From NCBI GenBank assembly GCA_018398815.1, contig CM031620.1, positions 59,394,055-59,458,054 of the forward strand: a DNA stretch of 64,000 nucleotides, written 5' to 3'. Shown here in pieces: positions 56,701 to 64,000 of the stretch. The stretch is from Conus ventricosus (taxonomy: Eukaryota > Mollusca > Gastropoda > Neogastropoda > Conidae). How positions within the stretch are numbered: position 1 is the first letter of the stretch; each line of letters opens with the position of its first letter. The notes beneath the pieces are model-generated. The model had not been told where the DNA came from, ran no database searches, and saw nothing but the letters and a program-made list of their open reading frames with translations. The position numbers were made by a program, and so were the translations under genes.

Positions 56701-59700
56701 ACAGTCACCATAACGACGTACACAATCACATCACAACATTTCAACCCATAGAACATATACAACTATTACTATAAATAAACATTTCAGCATTCCATCCCTT
56801 TCCACACCGTGGAGTGCCTCCCACACCCTGCCTCTCCCAAGTCTACAGGGAGCACCCTGTCGCACATGGGGGTGCTCCGAACCGGGTCTGTTCTTTGAAG
56901 AGATTCGTTCAAGCCGACACCCTCGACACACACAAGCAGGCAGTGAAGGAGCCGCGTCCCGGGTGGGGGGGGAACGTGGCGTTGTTGCTGGAGGTCCTGG
57001 ACGGGGATCAGGACCGCCAGTCAAAACCACAGTTTTTCTTGTCTAAACGTGGTCCCTCCCAGTGCGTGCTCCCAACCAGCGCGCGGTACCATCCAAGCAT
57101 TGCCCCAACCAGCGCGTGCACCAACCATCCCGGTCCCTACCAGAGCGTGGCCCCACCATCGCGTGGCACCAACCATCCCGCGGTCCCGACCAGAGCGTGG
57201 CCCCAACCAGAGCGTGGCCCCGAACCAGCGCTGTGGCAAACCCAACCAGTCCAGGCTCAGGGTGAAGCCCCCGGGAGGGGTGGAAAAGAGCTGCTGGATG
57301 TAGAGAAAAAAAGAAAGGGAGGGAAGGAAGGGTAAACTGGAACCCCGCCGTCAGAACATTCTGACCCATGCTTTTTAAATCTAACAAGCCACACGCATGA
57401 TGGGCGAGGGAGTATAACTAAACACACCACCACAACCAGCTCAACACATACCTGTGTCGGTAACACAGCACCCCAACCAAATCAGGATGATCATTAAAGT
57501 CTCTCAGCACAAGCAGTAAAAAGACTGCATTAAATTAACAGGCTATAAAACAAATATGAATCATCTTCATCAGAGGGCCACTCATAACTTAACATTTTTT
57601 TTCACTTTCTTAGGTAATAAACCAACACGGCAACCGTTGCTTTATAACTGCCACCATATTTGCAAATAATAATTCAATGCGTAATTTATCACATTTTATA
57701 GCCACAATTCAAAATAACACAAATCACCAACCCAGCCATCCAAACACAAATCATGCTACGCACGCTCGCGAACATGAAAACTCGTTCTCCTTGCACCACA
57801 AACAGACGTGGCCCGAAGGAAAATCCGGCGATGTGACAAGGGCGGACGCGCGAGACCAAGCAAGTAACTCCAACCCTGAATCATCAACCAGGTCTCTGTC
57901 CCATCCCCACCACTGATGCCGAGCATCACCAGATGCATAAATTCGAGAAAGAAGTTTTTGAATAAAATTTAGAATGGCCAAGTTTAGACTGAATTAACCA
58001 GAAAAAAGGTCTCAAACAATATTACTTTATACAATTTTGAAAAAAAGAAAATTGCGCAAAAGAGGAATTAAATAAGGCCGGAGCACACAACAACAAACCA
58101 AAGACTTCAAACAAACCACGAAACCTGCTGCTTAACCAAGCTACCCGTGGGTGACCCCCGAAGATGGAACGGGTCAAAACGACTCTCTCTGCCCTCCTGG
58201 TCCAGTCGAGAGGACAGAAGCGCAGATGCGGAAAAAGAAGAAGATCAATTCCACTCACAACAGGCCGTACTGTAAGAAATGCAGGTACCCAGACTGTACC
58301 TTCGACGATAAGGTGAAGAACAAGACCGGAGCAGGCGCTCCCAGAGACCATGCTCCTCTCGAGGAAGAGGAAAACCTTCAAAGCGATGGCGCCAACATGC
58401 ACGCTACGTCACAGAGTGAGCAAACCTCAAGCTACAAGTAAAGAACACGTGAGCTACAGGTAAAAAGACAGGCGGGAGGCTGAAAGACAGCAATTCGAGA
58501 GAAAGTACCAGCCACCCGAGAACCTGCATGGATGAATAGCACGGGCATGGATTAAAGAGAGAGAGAGAGAGAGAAAGCAAACCCTGAAGTATAGCTGCAC
58601 ACCAAGGAGCCATCCGCACCACCAGCCACATTAAGGGACGGATTACACGACACACAGCAACGACAATAAATTAAATAGAGTAATTCCGCCACCCTAGATG
58701 GGTCAAACGTCGTAGGCCTCGCGACAAACTCGTGACATGATCTAGCTGCAAAGTGAGGCGACTGCAGGTGGCAATCTAAAACAAATTTTGAAAAATTATT
58801 GTTAAAGTTCCGCCAAAAAAAAAAGGCCGACAAACGAATCACAAGACAAAACACGACGCGTTTTGACCTCTTAGGTCTTCTTCAGGCAAGATACACGACA
58901 CTCAGGACAACGAAGATCAACGAGCAATCACTCATCTCATCCAATTCGGCGCAAGTGATTACTCGTTCCTTTTCGTTGTCCTGAGTGTTACGTATCTTGC
59001 CTGGAGAAGACCCTAAGAGGTTGAGACGCGTCATGTTTCGTCTTGGGATTCGTTTGTCAACGTTTTTTTTGGCGGAGCTTTAGCAATAATTTTTCAAAAT
59101 AATTGGATGGTTGAAGAGTCAGCGTGAGCTATCCTCCTCCTCTGGCGGGTGCCACACACGAATCTACTCCGTGGATTCCACCGGGTCCATTCAAGGACGG
59201 TCCCGTAAACTGAACCATTCCGCCCACTTCGACACAATCCCCACACGGACATGGACAGGGATATGAAGTTGAAATGATGTCAACATGAGAGCAGGGCACG
59301 AAGGGACATAGTACTTGGTACTTTTTTTTTTCATGATGACTAGCAACAACGAGACTACGTTACAGGGCTGACATGGTACTTCCTTTCACGGTATGTACCA
59401 AGATCCACCAGTCCCAAGAGACACACACACACCTGCAGTGTTGGTCATGGGATTTGAGTGATGCTGTCAGAGACGGTAGTTATGAAGTGAACGAAATATG
59501 TTTTTGGGTCTCCCAAAATTTGAGACAATTATAAGGAAAATTTTAAGCCTGGGTATTTGCACTTCCACTGGCTTCTTAAAAAGGAACAAAAACGGGAGAG
59601 CCAAAAGAGAGAGAAAAGGGAAACACAACTTGTGATTTGAGTTTTCCCACTTAAAAGGCTTAAAGTGAACAATAAATACGGGCGATCATCTTCTCACTTA

Positions 59701-62011
59701 AAACTTACAAATGAATAACGAATTAGAGGGGGGTTTTTTGCCTTCTCAATGAGAGGTATTTAGAAGGGAAAAAGACTGGGAAAGAGTTTTACTTGAACAC
59801 AAATTGATTGGGGGGTTTAGGGCCGGGAAACAAAAAAAAAAAAAAAAAAAAAAGTGTGTTGTGTTAAAAGGTTGGGAGGAGGAAGGGGAGTTTAAAAACC
59901 AATTTCTCTTTCCCTTTTCCGAGGTTTTTCGGTCTTTGCTGAATTTTTGGGAAAAAAAAAAAAAAAAAAGGGGTCCCCTTTTGGGGCCACCATATAAGGC
60001 AACTCAAGAGGGAAAGGAGAAAATCAAAAAATCAAAATTAAGGGGGATAAAAAAAAAAAAAAAAAGAGAGAGGAGAGGGGAGCAAGAGAGAAGGAGAAAG
60101 AAGAGAAGAAAGGAGAGAGAAGGGGAGAAGGGGGAGAGGGAGAGAGAGAGAGAAGAAACTTGATGGGTACATGATGACAAAAAAGGGCGGTCTTCATTAT
60201 GTGGTGCTTACGCAACTCCAACCCCTTCCCCATTTTTCGGAACTCGGAATTTAGAAAGTTTTTCCCCAACCCCGAATAAAGGAAAAAAAATCCAAAAACC
60301 AAAATTTTTTTCAAAACATTGGGATCAGTCGGGGTGTGTGTTGTGTGTGGTGTGTGTGTTGTGTGTGTGTGTGGTGTGTGTTTTGTGGGTTGGTGTGTTT
60401 TGTTTGTATATTTTTGAATAGGGATATACTCCATAGCAAAATAAACCCCAACGATGCATCGGATGTTGACAGTTATAGATGCACGAAGAAACCCATCTTT
60501 TAAGCCCCGCTTTTGTCAAAAAACACACGGGCTTTAGAAATGTTCACCCAAAGCACAGCTTCTCTTCTTAGCCCATTCCACCCCCCACTCCCCCCCCCCC
60601 CCCCCCCCTCCCCAAAACCCGGGTTTCCCTAAGTTTGACTTCAAAATTTGGCAGCTCTGTTACGGCGGGAAAGTCTTTGTCTTCTCTTTTAGCACTTAAT
60701 TCCAATGCAGTAGGGTTTAAAGTCAGCTTGAAAAAAAAGAAACAACAACAAAAACAACAACAGCAAAAACAACAGCAACAACAACAACAGCAACAACAAC
60801 AACAGAAACAACAACAACAACACAACAACAACACAACAAACAAAAAACAACACAACAACAACAGCAAAACAACAAAACAAAAACCAACACAACAGAACAA
60901 CAACAACAACAACGGGCAACAACAGAACAACAAAAACAGCAACAACAACAACAGCAAAAACCCAAAACAGCAACAACACAACAAAACCCAAAAACAAAAC
61001 AACAACAGCAACAACAAAAAACCAACAGCACAACAACAAACAACAACAACAGCAACAACAACAGCAAAAAAACAGCAAAAAACATAAAAACAAAAACATA
61101 AACAACAACAACATAAACAACAACAACATAAACAACAACAACATAAACAACAACAACAACCGCAGACAACAGGTCAGTCAGTGACTTGAGAAAGAATTTT
61201 CCGAGGAGTGAAGGCCGCAACGGGGGCTCCTCTGAAAAATTGGGAACTCTCTTCTGCTAAAATTTAAAAATTTCAGGAGGAAGGGGGGGGGATGGGGTTG
61301 GGGGATGGGTGGTCCTCCTCTCCGAAAAATATGCGGAGGGGGGGTGGGAAGGCTGTTCACCTATCCTAAAAATTTTAATGTGTGAAATTTTTGGTATTTT
61401 TGTTTGTTTTTTGTTTGGTGGTGTTGTGGGGTGTGTGGTGGTGCGTGTCTTTCGGCGTCGTGCGTCGTGTGAGGTGTGTGGTGTTTTGGTGTGTTGGTTG
61501 GTTTTGTGGTTGCGCGCTTGGGCGTGCGCGTGTGTTTGTTGTGTGTGTGTGTGGTGTGTGTGTGTTTTTTGTGTGGTGCGTGCGGGGTGTGTGGTCGCGT
61601 GTGCAACGGGGGGAGGGGGTTTTTTTCTTTTTGGGACAACTATTTAGCCATCCAGGGTTGAAAAACACACAAACGATTCAACCTTTTTCACACCGGGTGC
61701 CGAACATGAAATCTTTTGCCAGCGGGAGGGTTTTAGGTAAAGTGGAGTGGGGTTTTAATGGGGGGGGGTGGGGGGGGGGGGGGGGTTCGCTTGTGACGGG
61801 CTATTCAAATTTCTTTTTTTCGGCCCGATAACCGAAAAATACCAAAGCTTTTTTACGGTACCATCAAAACCTCACACAGACACAGAAACGACGCGCACGG
61901 ACGCAACGCGCGCGGGGACCCCCCCCCCCCCCCCCCCCACACACACCACACACAGACAAACACACACACACACACACACACCACACACCGCGCGCGGCGC
62001 GCGTGCGCCGC

Positions 62012-62070
<59 letters not shown>

Positions 62071-62612
62071 ACACACTCACTCACAGACAACCCGCACACA
62101 CCACACACACCCAAAAACAACCCCAAAACCACACAACACACACCCACACAAAAACGCTCACCACACCTCACCCCCACACACCACACACACCACACCCCAC
62201 ACACACTCACACACACGCTCACCACAACACAACCCCCACACACACACACCACACACACGCTCACACACACACACACACACCACCACACACCCCACACACA
62301 CACCACACGACACACACGCCACACACACACACACCCCACACAAAAACACCACAACCCCCACACACACTACAACACGCTCACCACACACACACACACACAC
62401 ACACACAACACACCACCAAACCACGCCGCAGCACGCACAACTCTGAAACACGGAAAATTTCTGGGTCCTCAGGCTGCCGAGGCCTTTTTGCGGGAAAACG
62501 GCCGCAAGACGGCCCCAGGCCGCAAAGAGCAAACCAACACGGGCATCCACAGGGGGGCCAAAAAGCACAGGGACAAGTGTGCCACCTGGTTTGGTCCGAG
62601 CACCCGCGCTGT
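43193..62612 (+). CDS. rnf32: rnf32 orthologue, 5' exons (3' part outside window)
   Basis: Four plus-strand exons (43193-43351, 46144-46220, 49218-49360, about 62465-62612) line up in order with vertebrate RNF32: a short N-terminal NAVAFQDH motif, the [14 protein letters not shown] / QKLGLI segment, the first RING finger beginning [13 protein letters not shown], and a later piece ending the RING and starting an IQ-like helix. RNF32 has two RING-H2 fingers flanking an IQ motif and is thought to act as a ubiquitin-ligase-type protein; its biochemical role is poorly known. The second RING would lie right of the window. Single-base breaks affect exon 1, the start of exon 3 and the last piece. The intron between exons 3 and 4 contains a Gypsy element. 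Confidence 0.85.
43697..43970. repeat. (CA)n/(CT)n compound microsatellite
   Basis: Alternating CA and CT blocks in the first rnf32 intron. Confidence 0.97.
43980..44330. repeat. partial duplication of the sequence around 43370
   Basis: The segment from AGTATAGTAAGTGTATCTTATG to about 44130 (TGTATGTGATGTAAGTTGATTCGATACAAGTTG) repeats 43378-43510 (AGTATAGTAAGTTTATTTTATG..GATTCGATACAAGTTA) with moderate divergence, on either side of the microsatellite. Confidence 0.8.
44360..44990 (+). repeat. interspersed repeat family R, copy 2
   Basis: Contains CAGTGTCAAGTCATCATGAG, GCAACCCACCAGAGGAGAC, GTGCCACCATGTC, and further right ATGAGAGCAGAGC and ACACCTGCAGTCTTGGTCA, which align with the pieces at 50040-50222 and 59270-59460. 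The longest copy in the window. Function unknown; it lies in an rnf32 intron. Confidence 0.65.
44990..46143. other. rnf32 intron without recognised features
   Basis: Short (TCTG)n at 45055-45080 and T-rich runs at 45740-45880 and 46070-46110. No coding similarity noticed. Confidence 0.6.
46144..46220 (+). CDS. rnf32: rnf32 exon 2
   Basis: Acceptor TTTTTCAG, donor GTAAGT. It encodes [19 protein letters not shown] followed by PPPLTL; vertebrate RNF32 has EKEYVLDPKPPPLTL here. 77 bp, enters in phase 1 and ends in phase 0. Frame intact. Confidence 0.9.
46388..46975. repeat. long (CA)n-dominated microsatellite
   Basis: Nearly 600 bp of CA, CG-containing CA (CACG/CATG) and CT blocks. It produces open frames over 200 codons on both strands with only His/Thr or Val/Cys, which are artefacts. 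Confidence 0.97.
47105..47845. repeat. about 40-bp minisatellite, roughly 18 units
   Basis: Units of 37-42 bp around GATTTATGGGACAAATATGG followed by ATATCGGTCCTTTTTT and CCA. Two unit types alternate in the middle (GGGACAGATATGGATATCAG and GGGAAAAATATGGAGATCG), a higher-order arrangement. All three frames are mostly open, giving repetitive 139-265-codon frames that are not credible genes. Confidence 0.93.
48410..48583. repeat. (GT)n microsatellite
   Basis: Two long GT blocks separated by a (CATG)n stretch. Confidence 0.97.
48890..49010. repeat. degenerate relics of the 40-bp minisatellite
   Basis: GCCAGGTCTATGGGAGACAT, GCCAGGTTTATGGGACACAT and GAGGTTTATTGGACATATGT recur about every 45 bp with ATCAATCC/ATCAGTAC between, clearly related to the 47.1-47.8 kb units. 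Confidence 0.7.
49218..49360 (+). CDS. rnf32: rnf32 exon 3 (start of first RING finger)
   Basis: Acceptor CTTACAG, donor GTCAGG. It encodes [31 protein letters not shown] and [13 protein letters not shown], the last containing the first Cys-X2-Cys zinc pair of the RING. Vertebrate RNF32 reads LTLAQKLGLI across this junction; here one G is missing at the 5' edge (CAG|CACAG instead of CAG|GCACAG), probably a base-call loss. It ends in phase 0. Confidence 0.9.
49379..49466. repeat. (GT)n-(GA)n compound microsatellite
   Basis: Starts 19 bp after the rnf32 exon 3 donor. Confidence 0.97.
49467..50039. other. rnf32 intron
   Basis: (GAT)n at 49767-49796 and poly-C at 49965-49984. No gene recognised. 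Confidence 0.6.
50040..50222 (+). repeat. interspersed repeat family R, copy 3 (left part)
   Basis: GTGAGGCCACCCACCGGAGG, TGCACAGCTGCTGAATCACT and CACCCAGTGAACCC align with family R copies 1 and 2. It stops at the LTR edge; the remaining part appears at 59105-59480, after the nested insertions. Confidence 0.6.
50223..52484 (-). repeat. 3' LTR of Gypsy element 2
   Basis: Minus-strand LTR; starts TGTCACGAGGTTTGTCGCGA at 52484 and ends GTGACA at 50223. It includes a G-run at 50733-50766 and the 51-bp minisatellite at about 50840-51050. Confidence 0.92.
52730..54450 (-). pseudogene. pol and gag end of Gypsy element 2
   Basis: Minus-strand order: CCHC-like knuckle (about 54190), protease [13 protein letters not shown] motif (about 54010), VTTSAKK linker (about 53700), integrase [20 protein letters not shown] zinc region (53450-53270), core start with RGHAPFR and SMQRLPRLG (53180-53100), then IWTRTGVP joined to KKKYG and an RNase H end (53060-52860). 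The junction is the same as in element 1. Heavily frame-shifted. Confidence 0.75.
54760..55680 (-). pseudogene. gag of Gypsy element 2, frame-broken
   Basis: Contains the counterpart of the element 1 start (about 55665), a [18 protein letters not shown] region (about 55380) and the GA-rich coiled-coil repeat region (54880-55220), ending with the LKLP-type capsid start near 54800. Many indels. Confidence 0.65.
56441..58737 (-). repeat. 5' LTR of Gypsy element 2
   Basis: Same ends and internal layout as the other LTRs; 51-bp array at about 57050-57260. Numerous small indels and substitutions. Confidence 0.92.
58738..59105. mobile_element. Penelope-terminus-like palindrome, copy E
   Basis: Begins exactly at the LTR edge with the family end (GCAAAGTGAGGCGACTGCAG), then inverted arms: GACAAACGAATCACAAGACA..TTTTGACCTCTTAGGTCTTC (to about 58890) and CTTGCCTGGAGAAGACCCTA..GTTTGTCAACG (58975-59065), separated by GCAATCACTC..AGTGATTACTC. 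The best preserved palindrome of the family. Confidence 0.85.
59105..59480 (+). repeat. interspersed repeat family R, copy 3 (right part)
   Basis: GTCAACATGAGAGCAGGGCA, CAGGGCTGACATGGTACTTC and ACACCTGCAGTGTTGGTCAT align with 44735-44965 of copy 2. Confidence 0.55.
59480..60720. other. low-quality intron with homopolymers
   Basis: Many long A, G and T runs, a GA-rich block (60050-60155), (GT)n (60330-60400) and poly-C (60585-60609). No gene recognised; base-calling errors are likely. Confidence 0.5.
60735..61165. repeat. (CAA)n microsatellite
   Basis: About 430 bp of CAA/CAG/AAC triplets, ending in a 15-bp ACAACAACAACATAA sub-repeat (61095-61160). The poly-Gln/Asn plus-strand and Leu/Cys minus-strand frames are artefacts. 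Confidence 0.95.
61166..61865. other. low-quality intron, G/T-rich
   Basis: G-rich runs at 61285-61345 and 61760-61788, GT-rich at 61400-61600. Nothing recognisable. Confidence 0.5.
61870..62430. repeat. degenerate (CA)n tract with poly-C
   Basis: CA repeats with frequent CC, AA and CG interruptions directly upstream of the last rnf32 piece; a 300-codon frame through it is not a gene. Confidence 0.9.
62465..62612 (+). CDS. rnf32: rnf32 exon, end of first RING and IQ start (error-rich)
   Basis: In a poorly resolved stretch, translation gives [13 protein letters not shown], then [20 protein letters not shown] followed by AT. Aligned by eye with RNF32 (CLQAF..KKTCPxCRKxQYQTRVIHDGA..KCxTRIQ) it corresponds to the second half of the RING and the start of the IQ motif. 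The Cys-Pro-x-Cys pair is corrupted by indels. It follows exon 3 in gene order on the same strand. Splice sites cannot be placed; boundaries are approximate. Confidence 0.6.
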
Positions 62613-63370
62613 GTTGTGTTGGGTGTGTTGTGTGTTTTGTGTGTGTGGGGGTGTGGTGTGTGTTTGTGTGAGGGGTGTGTTGTGTGTGTGTGTGTTGTGT
62701 GTTTTTGGTGTGTGTGCGCGCGCGTTTGTGCGTGCGCGAGCGTGCGTCTATTTGTGTGTGTGTTGCTTGTGCGGTGTGGCGGTTTTCTCGTGGTGATGGT
62801 GGGTTTTTGCGGCTACTTTTTGAGGGGTTTTGGGGGGTTTCGTGTTGTGCGGGATGATGATGGCGGTGTTGATTGTTTTTTTGTGTTTTTTTGTGTGTGT
62901 GGGGTGGGGTGTGGGGTGTGTGTGTGAGAAAAGAGAGAGAGAGAGAGAGAGAGAGAGAAGGGGGTGGTGTGTGGTGTGTGTGCGCGCGCGTAATTTTTTC
63001 CGTTTCTTTCTGTTCACTACAAATTTCAGCTTTTTTATGCGTGGGTAAGTAAAGCACGCGACGTGACCTGTGTTTGGGGGTGTGGTGGGGGTGTGTGGTT
63101 TTTGTGGGTGGGGGGCGCGCGCGCGGCGCGCCTTACGCGGCAGTGTGAGTGCCTTCTTTTTGATCCCGTGCCCTTCGACAGCATCCCAAACAGCGTGGAG
63201 GGGGGAGTATGAGGGGCTGACAAGAAACACGACAAGCGGCCCCCAAAACCCCCGACTTCGCCAAAAGTTCTTCACGAGAAGGGGAGATCAGCTTTTCTTG
63301 GCATGGGCAAGGCCAGGGGTCCCAATGTACATGGGGAAAGTTTTTCTGGGTACTTGGCATGGTCTGTTTT
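62613..63370. other. G/T-rich low-quality intron
   Basis: GT-rich with (GA)n at 62930-62956; the remainder has no recognisable similarity. Confidence 0.5.
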
Positions 63371-63374
63371 CCAC

Positions 63375-64000
63375 AATGTTCGTTTAAAATTTTCTCGGTA
63401 AAATGCGCACGGGGCTGTTTCCGCTATGTTATATTAACGTTTTGCGATGGACATTGACTAGTTTCCACAATGTTTCTTACCCTTTGCGATGGACATTGAC
63501 CATGTTCCACAAAGTTACTTGACTTTTGCTGATGGACACGACCAAGTTTTCCACAAAATTACGTTAGTTTTGCTAAGAATAGGGCATTTCCGTGTTTCCA
63601 CAATGTTACGTGACTTTGCTGGGGCGGGTTTGGGCATTGACCGTTTTCCACAATGTTAAAATTGACGTTTTTTCTGGGAGGAAAGGGCATTGCCATGTTC
63701 CACAAGTACGTTTACGTTTTGCTGAGGACTTGACCCGTTTCCACAAATTTAAGTTTACGTTTTGCTAAGAAATACACTGACCATGTTTTCCCCCCCAAAT
63801 TTTTCGTTGCCCTTTTTGCTGGGAGGAAGGACATTGACCATTTCCACAATTTTTTCGTTTTACGTTTTTCTGAGGGCATTGACCTTTTTCCACAATGATG
63901 TAACGTTTTGCTGATGGGAAAAGCCATTTTTCCCCAATTACTTGACGTTTTGCGATGACATTGACCGGTTTCCACAAGTTATTTTAAAGTTTTTCGTGAC
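63375..64000. repeat. about 47-bp minisatellite at window end
   Basis: Units with TTTCCACAATGTTACGT, GACGTTTTGCTGAGG and GACATTGACC recur roughly every 40-55 bp (e.g. 63369, 63460, 63593, 63638, 63740, 63885, 63970), about 13 units, each carrying different small indels. The array runs off the window. Confidence 0.85.

Larger units (their letters stand above)
50223..58737 (-). mobile_element. Gypsy-type LTR element 2, same family, pol-deleted
   Basis: LTRs at 56441-58737 (5') and 50223-52484 (3') with the same TGTCAC/GTGACA ends, 51-bp minisatellite and AATAAA (ATTTATT on plus at 50343 and 56562). Primer-site-like ATTGTGGGGGTGTCCGGGAT follows the 5' LTR and a polypurine tract precedes the 3' LTR. 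Gag, protease, integrase and RNase H remnants are in the same order as in element 1. More substitutions separate it from element 1 than separate the two LTRs of element 1. Flanking bases differ (ACAAT at 50218, TGATC at 58738), so there is no target duplication. Confidence 0.9.

Noticed and set aside
60568..61220. Poly-Gln/Asn frame (+) and Leu/Cys/Val frames (-)
   Set aside because: They are translations of a (CAA)n microsatellite.

Overview
The window is animal nuclear DNA, most likely from a mollusc (inference from the mix of CR1/L2-type LINEs, Penelope-like, DIRS-like, R2/NeSL-type and Gypsy elements plus dense CA/GT/TC microsatellites; no rRNA or mitochondrial sequence is present to test this). 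There are spliced exons with GT..AG introns, and most of the DNA is intron or mobile-element sequence. Single-base indels are common, mostly at homopolymers, so exact reading frames should be treated with care.

Two conserved host genes lie head to head. A klhl18 orthologue (BTB-BACK-Kelch substrate adaptor of a Cullin-3 ubiquitin ligase) is on the minus strand. Its first exon is at about 29.16 kb and its sixth recognised exon at 433-568; the remaining Kelch repeats lie beyond the left edge. An rnf32 orthologue (RING-finger protein with an IQ-like segment) is on the plus strand, with exons at 43.19, 46.14, 49.22 and about 62.5 kb, and runs off the right edge.

Layout. 0-29 kb, the klhl18 introns: 79-bp and 22-bp minisatellites (2.15-2.70 and 5.65-6.37 kb), an R2/NeSL-type LINE next to a tRNA-derived SINE (7.68-10.92 kb), palindromic Penelope-terminus-like repeats, a decayed CR1/jockey-type LINE (12.6-14.1 kb), a miniature DIRS-like element (14.82-15.53 kb), a piggyBac-like MITE (17.59-18.35 kb), an RTE fragment, a Penelope-like element with RT and GIY-YIG remnants (22.35-24.45 kb) and a fairly complete CR1/L2-type LINE (24.9-28.5 kb). 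29-43 kb, between the genes: two minus-strand LINE fragments, microsatellites, and a complete 8.3-kb Gypsy-type element with 2.2-kb LTRs and a GTCTA target duplication. 43-64 kb, the rnf32 introns: long CA/TC tracts, a 40-bp minisatellite, and a second Gypsy copy in reverse orientation (50.22-58.74 kb) nested with a Penelope-like palindrome inside an older repeat. From about 59.5 kb base quality appears to fall sharply.

The observations most worth following are: (1) a 0.7-kb element with the inverted-terminal-repeat plus internal-complementary-region architecture of DIRS retrotransposons but almost no body; (2) a family of palindromes carrying a conserved hammerhead-ribozyme-like core, one copy sitting downstream of a recognisable Penelope-like RT/GIY-YIG remnant; (3) two Gypsy copies that share the same internal pol deletion, suggesting a non-autonomous family that spread after losing reverse transcriptase.
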